A DNA stretch of 64,000 nt from Capillidium heterosporum (Eukaryota > Entomophthoromycota > Entomophthoromycetes > Entomophthorales > Capillidiaceae): NCBI GenBank assembly GCA_016630905.1, contig WBMQ01000011.1:434001-498000 (forward strand), read 5' to 3'. Of the stretch, positions 22,767-35,466 are shown one piece after another. Position 1 is the stretch's first letter. Every line of letters starts with the position of its first letter. The translations under genes and the position numbers were made by a program. Under the pieces are notes generated by a model. The model was not told the origin of the DNA. It saw only the letters and a list, made by a program, of their open reading frames with translations, and ran no database searches.

Positions 22767-25700
22767 CTAGGATTCTGAGGTTTTCACTGCAACGTGGGTC
22801 GGGGACTGAGGCGATAAAGATTCTTGAGGTTCGAGTTCTTTAACACGCTTTGGAGATTGAAGAGATGCAGATTCCTGAGGCTCCAAAATTTCCTCCCTTT
22901 CATGCTTGAGGGACTGCGAGAATATAGGTTCTTGAAGTTCTGTGATATCCTCTTCTTTAAATTCCTGAGGCTGAATGAACGTAGGCTCTGGGGGTTCAGA
23001 ATCTTCTGCCTTGGCACTTTTCGAGGGCAAAGAAGGTGCAGGCTCTTCTTTGACAACGTTGTCGACGGTAGATTTGTCATTAACCTCTTTATGATTCCCG
23101 TTATGAAGCTCGGAAACCGGTGCTTTAGTCAACTGATCTTCCACATCGGCAATTAGCTCAGAAGGTAAGCTGACAACAGGACTCTCCTGTCTAACTGTAG
23201 ATTGAGTAGGAACTTGACTACTAGGTCCACTGATCACATCGGTAGATTGTGTTGTATCTGTGTTGTCGAGTTCGATGACTACATCGGTAGATTGTGAGTA
23301 CATTGGGTTTTCCATAGCCAACGTTTTAGGCTTTAGCAATCCAGCCCTTCAAATCCTCGAGTCGGCTATGTAGTTCGGTAACCCTATCAATACGGAACTT
23401 GGGGTTAGCTGAGTCTATGTTCGCATACAGATCTTTTATGTTCCTAAATAGCATAGTTAGAATTTCGAAAAGGAGGTCAATTACTTTTCAAGCTGTTCAT
23501 AGTAAAATTCTATGCGCGAAAAGTGTTTATCCTTAAGGGTATGCCTTCTATACAGTATCGAGATGTGGATGTAGCTCTTTAGAACGATGCTGAGGTTAAG
23601 CTGCAACGCAGGGTCGTTGGGACTTATTGAGATGGCCTAAATTGCGTTGGTTAAATTTAACAAAAGGTAGCTCACTTGGAACAGATGTTCAATGGCCTGT
23701 TGTAGAAGACCCGTACTTAGAATTTCGGTAGCTAGAGTAAACTTTATCCTGGCCAAAGCTTTTAAAAGCCCAGAGTCGGTTTCATCCAGAATACGTTCGT
23801 ACTAAATATTAGATTCACAATTCAATATAAATATTACCTGTTTTATAGCCTCAGAGTAGTCTTTGACCCTGAAGCAGGAATTTGCGTAGTTGCGAATCAT
23901 TAAATTGGAGCGGTCAATATCCAAAACCTAAAGGATAAAGTTAACTAAAGCTCTATAAAATTGCTACGTATTTAAAGACTCGGTTCGCCAGGCCAAACAT
24001 CTTATTGTCCATAAATAAGCATCCCAGGCCAGTAAGTGGCTCGGGCCTTTCGGGTTTTATAGTATGTGCTTTTAAGAAAAACTTGGCTGCATTTTTCAGA
24101 TAATGTTGGATCTAGGTAGTTGTTAGTTTAATTAATTGGATACATTACCGCATTGTGGAGGGACGGATTCTTTGAATCTTCAGCCAGTCTTGAAACGTTA
24201 GTACGGAAGTCTTTCAGGTAGCAGTTGGCGATACTTAAATGTCCAAGGAAACTGTTCTCATCCAAATTTTGAAGTAGGTCTTTGTAGCAACGTCGTGCAC
24301 CGTCGGTATCTAGATTCTCTTCGCATAGCTGTCCGAGGTAGAAAGTAGTATCCCGTAACACTGCTCTTTGGACGTTGTCTTCAGCACCGTCAAGTTCGTT
24401 GATAATAGCCTCAAAGCAAAGTTTGGCCTCCCCTTTAGTCTGGGGATTCTTCATGTAAACCATACCTAGCTTAAGACGCGCTACAAAATTAGAAAGATCA
24501 AGGGTGGAAACTACCTTGATAAAATTTTGGGTACTGGGAACTTAACTCAAGTAATAAATCTAGGGCTTTGGAATGTTCACCAGCCATACCGTAAGCTTGA
24601 GCTAGGTTAAACCTTGCAGCAATGAGGATGCATTCGGAATTTTCTGGAACGCTGATATCACAAATTTTCAAAATTTCGCTAAACAAGTCGATCGATTTTT
24701 GAGAATTGGCTAAAAGGTTAGTCTTTGACAAGATGATTATGTACCTAAGTTGGCTTGCGAAACGCCTGAAAAATTTATCACCGCTAGTTCGTTAAAGTCT
24801 TTATCCCTCCTAGCATTGGCAAAGCCCTCAAGATAGCTATAGGCTTTAATGAATGGATAAATCATTCTCCCAAACATCATGTAAGTAGGGAAATGACGAC
24901 CAATTTCGGTTAACACATAGTATCCCAAGTACTTGTAGCTATCATCCGAGCTGTCGAAAGTTTTGGGGTCAAAATTCAAAGCCCATTCGATGTTCTCTCG
25001 GATTGCAGTAAGCTTACTGCTATCTTCATTCTGTATATTCCTGATAAAGCAAAGTATATATAGCTAAAAGAAAGGTTAGTAGTCAACATCAATTTACCAA
25101 AGCTACCGAATTGATTTGGAAAAGAGCAAATATATCGTTCAAATTGCTTCTAAGGAGAGGCTCCAAAGTAGAAATAGTTTGCTGGTACTGATCTAAAATA
25201 CTGTAAGGTTAAAATAAGCATAGAACTTACTATTTTTAAAGTAAATGACAGCTAAACCTAATCTCGCCTGGAAATTTTCGGGGGCAATTAAATATACATG
25301 GTTGAAGCAAAGCTTTGCGGTATCTTCATTACCCTATAATGGGTTAGTATGGAGTCTCTTGAAATACGCTACCAATATTAGATGTATTTTGGCCGAAATC
25401 AGTAAGGCATCCGTAAAGACGCCTCCACGTACTCCAAGCTCTGAACTTTGAGCCGCTATTGAGCTGTGATATATAGCCTAAAGAATTAGTATCCATATTT
25501 AATAAATCCAACCTTCTTGTAGGATCGTTTCATGAAATATATATCGGCTAAAGTAATATGCGCGATCGAGTGGGTCGGATTCACTGTTAAAGCCTCTTCA
25601 CAAATCTTTACAGCTTCCTCGATCGGATCTACCAGCTCTTTGTTGATATTCTCACAGAAAGTGGCCGTATTCTCCTTAAAAATATGTAACATTGCTAACC

Positions 25701-26705
25701 CCGAATAAGCTAATGCATCAGCCTCCTTATTCTAAGTACTGTTTCAGACCAGAAACTCAAAAATACTTACTTCGTTGTTAACTACATGGAAGCAGCCAAG
25801 AGCCTTCAAATAGTCCCCCTTTTGAAAATGACAAAGGCCGATGTAAATTTTGATAGCTGTTGTGACTTCCTGAGGAAAAATGGTGTGGTACTTGAAAAGA
25901 ATCTGTCGGAATCTCTTCAAAGCCGTGTCATATTCTCCACGGTTAAAGAAGTTTTTTGTCTATTCATATAAGCAACCATATAAAATTTCAGAAGCTTACT
26001 TGAGTTATATAGAGGATTTTAGAGATTATAGAGGTATTTCTAAGTCGACGTTCAACTTTGGTAACCTTAATCTCAGACAGTCGATCGAATTCCTCTTTTT
26101 GATGATACAGGGTTTTCAACAAGGTGATGGCATAGTTCTTTGGAGAGGCGGATTTCAAGATGTTTACGAGTTTAGTTTGGATTGCCACACTTTTGTTAAA
26201 GTAATCGATTAGATGTTCTTGAGTGTCCAAGGCGTCAATAAATATATAAATAATTTCTTCTAAATGCCTGACAAACTTTTCCTTAATTGCAGGCTTAGTT
26301 TTAGCGTATTCAAACATCCCGTCTACTGTAAGGCTTTTAGTATAATGTATAGAGTCAGATGAAACAAAAAATGCCAATGGATTTTAGTCTCGTAGAAAAG
26401 TAAGAGTACAAGCAACAATTCTAAAAATACTTACACGCTTCCATCAACTCTGCTAATACCATTATCACACTTTTTGGAACTCCTTGCTTGAGATAGGCAA
26501 GCTAGGCTGAAATTAGCTTAACAATAGAAAATAAAAGTACCGCAATGGCTTTATAGGACTTGATATCGAAGTTGGCGTATCCTTGCTCTGGTTCAGGAAG
26601 TTTGAAATGCTCGTTAAACAAATCTAAAGCGTCTTCCGGAAGGTTGTCGAGATCGATTGTAACCTCTTGTGAGGATTTCTTCAGCCTTATGGTAATCGTA
26701 TTCAT
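22767..26705 (-). CDS. CTR9: Paf1 complex subunit Ctr9 (TPR protein, 16 exons)
   Basis: Scaffold of the Paf1 transcription-elongation complex. Exons (minus): 26541-26705, 26435-26501, 26000-26325, 25771-25959, 25513-25725, 25373-25477, 25231-25333, 25098-25192, 24745-25063, 24515-24709, 24149-24480, 23968-24111, 23838-23927, 23676-23801, 23485-23636, 22767-23443; about 1,098 residues, the normal Ctr9 length. The N-terminus (VTIDLDNLPEDALDLF, then IALAYLKQG) matches Ctr9. TPR units follow, such as IGLCFQ-like helices in exon 4, EEALTVNPTHSIAHITLAD in exon 5, RFNLAQAYGMAGEHSKAL in exon 10 and a conserved AAKFFLKAHTIKPE in exon 12. The tail is E/P/S-rich. All 15 junction phases agree. In exon 16 the TPR part stops at 23326 unless one G is dropped from the run at 23345-23347, which opens the 190-codon acidic tail. 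Exon 5 may start at 25731 instead. Confidence 0.85.
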
Positions 26706-27253
26706 TCTTTGAGCAGCTCTAAGTTTTTGGTAACAAAGCTTGTTTGAGTTTTTTGGCAAATTTCAAATTTAGTTTAGGAAAGTTTGCTAAACTAAATCTG
26801 AGTTGGTAAAGTAGACTCTAAAATTCCAAATTAATTGTGTCATAGTGAAGATATTGCTTATTTTATTAAGCAGTTAGTATAGAACAGTAAAGCCCATATT
26901 TAAGCAATTCGTGAAATGCAATAATTCGGCTCTTAGAAAGTAAGCTTTTAAATGTGGATGATAGAAAACTAAAGTATGGATATATATAGAACATATAAAC
27001 AAATATCTACTTACAACATCTATTTAAACTAGTATTATATATGTTTTTGAACATTGAAAATTATAGCATCCTATATATAAAATAGTTGTCGAGGTATATG
27101 AGGTTTATTATGCTCACTTTCTAAGCTCCCTATCAGAAAACTTTATCCAATAGCCTACAATTATGAATTGTATCACTCAGCCAAAATTTAGCTTGCCCAA
27201 ACGATTACCTAACGAGCAAGACGACGAGCTGAAAATGGATAGAATCCCACCCG
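26706..27253. promoter_or_regulatory. Divergent promoter region of CTR9 and the Zn2Cys6 gene
   Basis: Head-to-head upstream region. An ATG at 27163 opens a 43-codon coding-like frame (see the next gene) that ends at 27294 in a different phase. The remainder is AT-rich with TATATAAA-type sequences near 27070. Confidence 0.4.
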
Positions 27254-29140
27254 ATGAGATGGACGAAACTTTGTCCAAATTTGTTAAGAGATGATTACAA
27301 AGAAGGAACAGAAGACATACAAACCACCAGTGTCGACTTTGGTTCAGGTAAAAGTGTCGAAAAGGATTTATCTCCAGGCAGCACTCCCAAAAACAATATC
27401 AAAGGACCTTCAGCTTGTGACCGATGTAGGAAACGTAAGATAGGCTGTGACATGTTGAGACCTAGCTGCAGCAAATGTAAGTCCAAAGACCAACCTTGTA
27501 AATACAGTTTAGAGCGGATGCCCAATGCTCGGAAGAACGACTACATATTAAGCCTGGAGAAGAAGATAAGGGGGCTGGAAGATATCCTTACTAACAAAGT
27601 CCAGCCTGATTCTCAGCACTTAATGATAAAGGGGGATTTTAACGACCTGCATGAAAACTTCTTGTTGACCCCAACTTTAGACTTCAACTTCTCGCACCTA
27701 GTTTTCCCAACCTTAGACCTGATGAGTGCCAACTACAAACCCAGCTTTCAAAGCAATAATAGCAACAACCAGGATGTACAGTCTGGGAACCAAGTGCCTT
27801 TCGACTACTGCCCTCAGCCTTTTGAAAATACCAAAGTCATGTTTGACCACCTAATTAGCATATATTTTAGCAAAGTTACTAGGTTTATCGATATTGTCTA
27901 CAAACCCAAGTTCCTGGAGCTGTACCAGTTGAACCAGTGCTCCCAAGTACTTTTACTATCCATGTGTTCCATAGCTTGTAAATTTTCACCCTACTTTCTC
28001 GTTTTGGACTCACGAGCCGAGCCAGCTGGCATCCAATTCGCTTCGGTAGCAAGTCACCTCTTCAAGCAGCAGTGTGAAAGGGCCCCGAATGCTAACGTCA
28101 TCCAAGCTGGGCTACTCCTTGGTTGCTATCAGTTTATGGTTGGGAAGGGGGAGCTAGCTGCCTACTATCTTGGTATCACGCACCGAGCTGCGCAATACGT
28201 TGGACTCAACTTTGTCGATAGTGTCATGGTGTACAACCCCAACAACGCCTCCATACTGAGGTGGTATCAATTGGAAGCTCGACGTAGGCTATGGTGGGAA
28301 TGCTTAGCTACCGATACATTTTCTTCAACCTTGGTTGGACGCCCTTTAGGAATCGACAATCGAGACTTTGTCGTCAACCTACCCTGTGACGACGACTTCT
28401 GGTCACCTGGGGAAGATCCACGGAGCCGGCACTTTTCTAAACTGCTAGCATCATTGTTCTCAACATGGCGTGAGGTATTTAGGTTTACACAACATCGCCA
28501 CCTACGCAAATGGTTTATGAACCAAGTCGTCAACGATGCGTTGGATGGGCTTGATAAGCCCTTGGATCTATACCATCGCCAGCTCCCCGACGAACTGCGC
28601 TATAGCTCCTTGCCTACCAACAACTCAGAGAAACCCGACCTTCATCGCTGTAACTGTGCCCAGCTGCACTGTATATTCTGGTTGATTGTCATACTACTTC
28701 ATAGGTCCAACATCGCACATGGCATCAGTAACAAGAAAATTACCGAGTCGGAGCGAATATCGGCTGATAGGTGCTACGAAGCTGCAAATCAGATTGCCCA
28801 TGTACTTGACGATTTCCAAGGACACGAAACAGAGCTACTCGACGTATATACTTCCTTTGCTATATTCAATGCCGCCACCATATATAGCAACATGCTGCAC
28901 AATCAGAACTGTGGCCCTGAAATAAGCATCAAATTGAGGACCATGAAGAGGTACCTCCGGGTTGGCGAAGAAATATGGCGTATGAACAACATGTTCTTGG
29001 AGACTTTAAAGCTGATGGAACAGCTTTTCGGCCGTAGGGTGAATTCCAAAACTGAAATGGGGATTATGGGCTGGTTAGCTCCTACTTCAACATCGTACTT
29101 GCAGTGGTATTTTGCCAACGTTGCACCAGCTAATCCTTGA
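27254..29140 (+). CDS. Zn2Cys6 (GAL4-type) fungal transcription factor
   Basis: Nuclear DNA-binding regulator, 628 residues, without introns. The binuclear zinc cluster has all six cysteines at 55, 58, 65, 72, 75 and 82 (C-x2-C-x6-C-x6-C-x2-C-x6-C) and is followed by a short coiled coil (SLEKKIRGLEDIL). The fungal-specific middle homology region spans about 190-420, with the typical EARRRLWWECLATDTFSS and VGRPLGI. No target can be named. The start is uncertain: an upstream frame from ATG 27163 (MNCITQPKF...DETLSKF) runs into this one in the next phase, and dropping one base in the AAATTT run at 27277-27282 would join them, adding about 40 residues. It is divergent from CTR9 and convergent with UNG1, 135 bp away. 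Confidence 0.88.
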   Translation: MRWTKLCPNLLRDDYKEGTEDIQTTSVDFGSGKSVEKDLSPGSTPKNNIKGPSACDRCRKRKIGCDMLRPSCSKCKSKDQPCKYSLERMPNARKNDYILSLEKKIRGLEDILTNKVQPDSQHLMIKGDFNDLHENFLLTPTLDFNFSHLVFPTLDLMSANYKPSFQSNNSNNQDVQSGNQVPFDYCPQPFENTKVMFDHLISIYFSKVTRFIDIVYKPKFLELYQLNQCSQVLLLSMCSIACKFSPYFLVLDSRAEPAGIQFASVASHLFKQQCERAPNANVIQAGLLLGCYQFMVGKGELAAYYLGITHRAAQYVGLNFVDSVMVYNPNNASILRWYQLEARRRLWWECLATDTFSSTLVGRPLGIDNRDFVVNLPCDDDFWSPGEDPRSRHFSKLLASLFSTWREVFRFTQHRHLRKWFMNQVVNDALDGLDKPLDLYHRQLPDELRYSSLPTNNSEKPDLHRCNCAQLHCIFWLIVILLHRSNIAHGISNKKITESERISADRCYEAANQIAHVLDDFQGHETELLDVYTSFAIFNAATIYSNMLHNQNCGPEISIKLRTMKRYLRVGEEIWRMNNMFLETLKLMEQLFGRRVNSKTEMGIMGWLAPTSTSYLQWYFANVAPANP

Positions 29141-29275
29141 ATGCTACCAGTTTATTTACTATTAATAAAGTGTTGTGTAAAACTATATACACATGGTAAA
29201 CGATTTAAAATTTAGGCTGAATGGCTTATCAGTCAAACTAATTTATTAGCCTACGGTTGATAAGCAAGGAAGGGT

Positions 29276-30468
29276 TCAATCCAGTTTACACCAGTCGATA
29301 GGTTGCTTACCATTCTTTTCAAGGTAGGTGTTGGCATCTTTGAAGTGATTGCATCCAAAAAATCCCTTGTGTGCCGAAAATGGGGAAGGATGCACTCCTT
29401 TAAGTACGAGGTGTCTAGACTAATTGAAATGATAAGTATCAAGCTACGAAAAAATTCGAATTACGCTGTCGATACGGCCGCCCTTCTTTTGTGCGAAGCT
29501 CCCCCAAAGTATAAAGACTAGCTTTTCATGGTCTTGATTCAACGTCTTAATGACAGCATCTAAAGGACAATGTAAATCAGATCAGTTATCAAAGCTAAAA
29601 TAGAAACTTACCGGTGAACTCTTCCCAACCTTGGTTTATGTGGGAGTTGGCTTGATGTGCTTGGACAGTAAGCACCGCATTTAACATGAGTACCCCTTGC
29701 TTGGCCCATTCTCCTAAATACCTAAAATTTCCCATCCAATGATTACTTTTATGAATGTTGCTTAGTTTTCTACCCGTGATTTGGAGCAACAAATTCCGGG
29801 TACTCTTTTTTCAGCTCGGTGTAGATGTTCTTTAACGATGGTGGAGGTCTTATCCCTTTTGTAACACTGAAGCATAGACCTATAGCCATCATCAATCAAT
29901 TTAGTGAAAACTAATTAGTGACGTTACCATGAGCTTGGTTGGTGTTATGGTAGGGATCTAATTTTTACAAGTCAGTTCAAGTTACTATTTACATTTAATA
30001 AGTACCTTGACCGATTATTACAACTTTTACTTCATTCAATGGGGTCAGTTTAGACCAGCTATAGATTTGATTCTCTAGAATGTAAATAGGTATAAGATAA
30101 AATACAACTAAATTAAAAGCTTTACCTGGAGGGAAGAACGTCTTCTTTTCAGCCTTCTGCTTAGCTAAAAATTGCTTTAACTAACAATATGTTAAGTCTA
30201 TAGTATATAAGCTTTTTACTTTGATGAAATAGGGCTTGGAGAATTCAGGTGCCAAAGTTTTAAGCCATTCCTTTTCCATTGTTTCCTTCTCGAGGTTAAA
30301 CTCGGCTGACAATGTAGTGATAAGTTCAACCCCCTTCTCTTCATCTTTCTTGCTGGGTACTGTTGCGTCTCCATTTGTAGTTTTAGTGCTGTCGGTTGTA
30401 GGTTTCTTGGTAACCGGTTTAAAGTAATGGTCGATCGTACCACGTTTATTAGCTTTGCTATTCTCCAT
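29276..30468 (-). CDS. UNG1: Uracil-DNA glycosylase, family 1 (8 exons)
   Basis: Base-excision repair enzyme that removes uracil from DNA. Exons (minus): 30220-30468, 30126-30180, 30006-30074, 29928-29957, 29774-29879, 29612-29721, 29465-29559, 29276-29419; 285 residues with every phase in order and no frame break. The water-activating motif GQDPYH spans 123-128 (catalytic Asp125, split by an intron), followed by GLCFSV, the uracil-binding region [17 protein letters not shown] with GWEEFTD, and the DNA-intercalation loop HPSPFSA near 248-254. The N-terminal TIDHYFKP (about 11-18) resembles the PCNA/RPA-type N-terminal motif of nuclear Ung, with Arg in place of the usual Gln. The frame is open upstream of 30468 without an earlier ATG; an alternative mitochondrial start is not visible. 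Confidence 0.95.
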
Positions 30469-31979
30469 ACTGGCCTTGGCTTTAATCTGTCTTGTAGAAA
30501 TTGGGATGCTTAACTTTGTTGATTTCGCTACCAAACCAAACCTTGAGAGTTGAAAATTTTGAGATTGGTTTTGAAGACAGTTGAGTTGAGCAAATTGGGA
30601 CTTTGCAAAGTAAAAGGTTTCAAAATAAGCAATTGGTTCGATTGAAGTTATCGCAAAAACCTATTTGTCCTAAATACTGTCATATATTGCAAAGCTATGT
30701 CGCATTTTTAGATGAAGATTTGGTATTGTATCAAAATAGATTGCAAATAGAGGAATATTTCATATATATACGTGTACTGGAATAGAGATATATGAAGGGG
30801 GCTTCATTTAGTTTAGTTGGGCTTTATATCGTTATATGACAAAGGCAAGCACCAAGCTATACCTTGGAAATTTAACTAGCAGAGCCATCTGAAAGTACAC
30901 TATAGCTAACCCAATTTACATTCCTTTTGACTAACTTGATTTTAATACTCTCGATTATAACCTAAAGAGTATCAAATTCAAATCAGCCTCAAAGCCACCT
31001 AAAAGACATTTCTAATGATCTTCCAATCTACCAATACTCTCCTTAAAGCTCTTAATATTCGACTTATTGCCATTGTATTAGTTTGGATCGATCAAGGGTA
31101 GTAAAACTTTATCACAACATTTATATATATATGAATGGTATTCTTATCATTTAGTAAAAAGGCTGGGTATATTGAGGGAGATTCAGCATCAAAATATACA
31201 CTCATTACAGCAATTCAAGTTCCTTGAATGACTGCAAATAGTAAAATTGAATTAGTTTCATTTGCTATATAAGTTAGCTTTAACAAGCTATTTGAGCTTT
31301 TATAAGTTCGATTCTTTGTTAGAAACACAAGAACTAGAATATACAATCAACCATGAAGAGAACCAGCTAACACAATAAAGCTCTGAGAGAATATATTTAG
31401 ATACTATCTTATATAATTAGGATCAAGCCAAGCTACCGACAAATAAAGCCAGCAAATTTCATCACCAACTTGAGCATAGTTTTAACAATGTACCAAAAGA
31501 AAAGATCTTTGTAGTTGTTGCAAGATATAGTTGGGTATCAAATAACAGCCATCAATGTGATCAAACTGAAGTTTTAATTCAAATACAAGGTCGGTTAAGG
31601 ATTCGCTACATTAAAAGCATTCCCCTCAACTGCAAGTTTCGCATATATATTCCAGAGTCGAAATTGAAGATAGTATTGGTCAACTAGAACAGTGCAGACC
31701 ACTATTCGAGCACCTATTTAAGAACTGCCAGGATTGTTTAATTCAATTTTGCAGCAGTAATGTCATGGAAAATGGGTCATCAATTTGTGTAAAAATATTC
31801 ATTGTTTCAATAAAGCGATACGATCACTTTCCACTTCAATGTCGGTATTACCCTAAACATGGAAGATTGAAAAAATCTTTAAAGAGTATACACATTGTAA
31901 ATTTATGATTCCTAAATTCAACAACTTGTTTAAATAGTAAATTTTAACATTCTACTTCCAAGCTTGAGAATATCAGTAC
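30469..31979. other. 1.5-kb intergenic region, nothing recognised
   Basis: AT-rich, stop-dense in all frames. One 60-codon frame at 30603-30785 is unsupported. Confidence 0.45.
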
Positions 31980-34060
31980 AAATAACGAGCTAGATCCATC
32001 CTTATCTGATCAACTTATCCACGACATTGAAGTTAACAACGAGTTTAAGTCTCCACTAAACGAATCTAAAGATTGTTACCTCGTCAATTGAATCCACGTT
32101 CAAAAATCAAGATACAAAATCCAAGTCAGTGCCAATAAAGGAGCATGATACAGTCGACAAATATATGCCTGTTAAGAGAGTGCAGATTGTATTAACGACA
32201 CCATTAACATTGATTACGTCAAAAGTTTATTCAAATTCACAAAAAACCAAAGCCAAGCTAAAAAGGATTCTAAGAAATATGTCTTTAGTCTCCAAAAGTT
32301 TTGGATCCATATTGCTTTACAGCTTCAATTGTGAAATCAGTTCGAAAGCCAAAGTTCATCTCAAGGTTGGCATTCAGTAAAGTTTGAAGTAGTTGAGGTG
32401 TTCCGTTATAAATCGATTCTGCAAGGAAGCACAATTGATTTCCTTCAACCCTATAAGCTGTTGGAGTTAGAATGTGCTTGGCCTACACTCGCCCTTGATC
32501 TAATATATACCAAGCTAACTTTCTATTTCCATTTAACCAATCCCAGGCTAAACATAGCATTCTATATTAGAACTCTAGTTTAACCTGTTTAGGAACTCTG
32601 TGAGGGCTATTTCAGCTACCACAAGGAGTGGTGCTCGACCAATTCAAATTTGATCGAGTTGCTTTATGAATCGCTGGAATATTTCCAAACTTTTAAACAA
32701 GATGGAATAGTTTTTGTAGAAGAAACTACCAAAGAATGTGTAAACTTTGTAAATGAAATAGAAAGTTCCATTCTTTATCAACGTATGTGATTTCTTTGTA
32801 TATTTAAAGTACAGGGATTTCTTGTTTGCAAAGCTAAAGGTGTAAACCAGGTCTAACTACCATCACCAGCATCTCAATCGACGCCTGAAAATTCTTTTGA
32901 ATTGGAAGAGTTACTCAATATGAATATAGTGGAAATTACAACGAAATTTAAACCGAAAGCTCCTAATTTAAATGGATATATGACACTCCCAACATCCTTA
33001 GTGGCATAGAAAGCGACCAGAGATACTTTGACCCCCAACTCCACCTTCCTTATTGACTACGACGAATACATCTTGATAACTCACCTTAAATCAATCATCA
33101 AAAAGATGCTGATTTCGGTTCTCAATATAGCCCACTTAAGTACAACGCCAATTCAGGCTATACTCACATGACGACATCCATACCAGATAAACTTCTCTTT
33201 TGTTATCGACCTATCTCTGACGGGAAAACAACCGATTCTAGCACTTCAAGGTAGGTACTCCTTTGAATATATCAGATTTAAGTACTAAATATTGGAAGAA
33301 GTGCGATGTAGTCAGAAATTTCCCAATCGTAAAACACAACCTTTATAGGGATCAGTTTAAACCATCCTCTCAATAAGTTATAAAGGAGCTTTCGACGAAT
33401 ATCCGACTTTTAATCGGCCTAGTGATGGCTGAACTGAAGAATAATTTTACTTATGTGAATAGTCATAGTGCAATAAGGTAATTTAACCTAAACGTATCTG
33501 ATTGAGTTTTTAGTATTACTGTAAATGGTGCATATTCCTGGCAACTGGTTTGTTTATAACCGATTTTCAGTTCGTATACGACTGTTACAGCGAACTGAAG
33601 GTAAAAATCAAGGATGTGCAGCTCCCTGGGCTAGCTTTGATGGGCTTTGTAGCTGTAAAGTAGAACAAAATCCTTTATAATCACTCTAATCCAATTTCTC
33701 AAATATTGAACACCTACGATGAGGGTCTTGTTTTTAATGAGAGTTCTACGTCGGATATTTTTATAGATGTAGCTACTTTTAACTTTTTCTCCTGTTTTAA
33801 CTATCTCTTTGTCCAAGATAGATAAGAAGTATATTACTGAAGATGTGTCAAACCCTTTTAAATCAGCTTTGAAGACTAAATCGAACAAATTATTAGCTGA
33901 GGCTATAGATGAAAGTAACTCCTTCCACATCTTCCTATACATAGCTAAACTGATCATCAACAAACATGATGCCAAGCTCTCAAAATTTACACATTTCAAA
34001 GTCGAAATTGAGATGAGCCAGCCCAAACGCACTAACAAGAATCTTTAGCACTGCACTCTT
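31980..34060 (+). pseudogene. Decayed multi-exon gene of unknown family
   Basis: A series of plus-strand segments reads as protein but they cannot be joined into one frame. They include LDPSLSDQLIHDIEVNNEF (about 31991), KRVQIVLTTPLTLITSKVY (32129-32380), HKEWCSTNSNLIELLYESLE (about 32625-32778, followed by a good donor GTATGT), a Glu-rich piece near 32890-33000, NSTFLIDYDEYILITHLKS (33010-33170), an aromatic piece WCIFLATGLFITDFQFVYD (33525-33660) and the segment KSALKTKSNKLLAEAID (33809-34048). In-frame stops lie between and after several of them. I do not recognise the family. It could also be a real gene with many introns plus sequence errors, since such errors occur in this window, but the number of stops favours a relic. 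Confidence 0.45.
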
Positions 34061-35418
34061 ATCAAATAGGTCATTTCCAAAGAGTACCTAACATTTAGCA
34101 GCCTAGAAAGTGTCAAATCCTACAATATCTCCCAACTCCAGCTATTTTAAAATTGGTCAACACTAGTCTGAGGAAGTTTAAAGCCAACTTATCTACACAA
34201 GTTACTACTTACATTTACTTTAGCCCAAATATTTAGATTGCAAATCTACTGTCAACCACAATAATTGAGTGATGCTCGTGACTGATCAAGCCTACACTAT
34301 GGTGACTGAAATTCTATCTCCACTTCCGGTTGGTAAGTTAAATGTCTGTATCAACTGAATACCTTTGGTTGATATGGTCGATCGATGGGATAATCTTTTG
34401 CGTAGTTTATATTCTTAAATTGAGTATTCTGAAGTAAAGCTTAAAAACTTGATATATTTTCAAGATATCTATTAATTTATAAGATAGTAGCATCTTCCTA
34501 GATATAATTAAAGGGTAAAGAAATGAAGTTTTACTATATCTCTTTGGGAACTTAGCTAAATTTACATAGATATCTAATTATCCATTCGAGTGGATAATAC
34601 CTTTGAGCATTAGAAGCTTATTTAATCGGATTCAAAGTGGAAGATATTAGGTGAAGCGTCAGGTACTAATTTTTATACTTAAAGATACGATGCAGCACTA
34701 CGAGTTATTAGACAAAGCTATTCTACAGCCTGTAGGCAATCTATGCAACATGGATCTTCAATACCAGTTTTAAAGAAAGTTATTTTTACATTACTTTCTA
34801 ATAAAATAGTTAAAGTGAGAGTAACTTTGTTAAGATTAAGTATATAAAAGCAATCTTTTGAAGATTTGATATTAAACCAACCTATTTTAAAGTATAAAGA
34901 TGTGGAAAAAGACCACTATTTTAATATAACACTAATCAAAGAAAGTAAGGATAGCTTATAACGATTGCTATTCTACTTTTTCATCCACTTAATTGGATAT
35001 ATTTTCAGCTCGAATCCTAAATAAATAATTGTGCTGCAATTATTTATTAGACGCTCACCACATAAAAAATAGAATTTGAATTTCAGGGATTTTATATTAT
35101 ATTCGAGCTAATAAGCTTCTATAGTTTGGTGCTCTGGTAGAATAGAGCTGTTATGAGAGTATGGTGCTATTTGAAAGTACATTTTACTTCAATTTGGATT
35201 GCCAAACAGTTGTAATATTTTGGCTGCGTAGTAAAGGATATTTATTCCAAATAAATCCAAAATTTTGGAAACGGCAACCAAACATACTAGTTTAATTGTA
35301 AGTTTAAGTAGCAGCAATTCGTTAAATTTTTTGCAATTTGCTATAACTTTGGAAATTTTGACCGACGTCATTGATTAGTTTTCCAAATCTGAGGTTGAGG
35401 TTTAGAAACATCAACTAG
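34061..35418. other. Intergenic, nothing recognised
   Basis: Very AT-rich region with stops in all frames. A few residues near 34080-34250 may be the eroded end of the upstream relic. Confidence 0.4.
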
Positions 35419-35425
35419 TATAAAA
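35419..35425 (+). promoter_or_regulatory. TATA box of the conserved unknown gene
   Basis: TATAAAA 48 bp before the ATG at 35467. The dead tandem copy keeps a matching TATAAAT at 37545. Confidence 0.5.
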
Positions 35426-35466
35426 GCGATGCACCTTACTTCAACAAATACAAAAAACCAACTACA

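Noticed and set aside
30469-35418. Search for a transposable element to explain the gene-poor region
   Set aside because: No terminal repeats, transposase or reverse-transcriptase motifs could be seen by eye; the blocks at 32-34 kb look like a single-copy gene relic.
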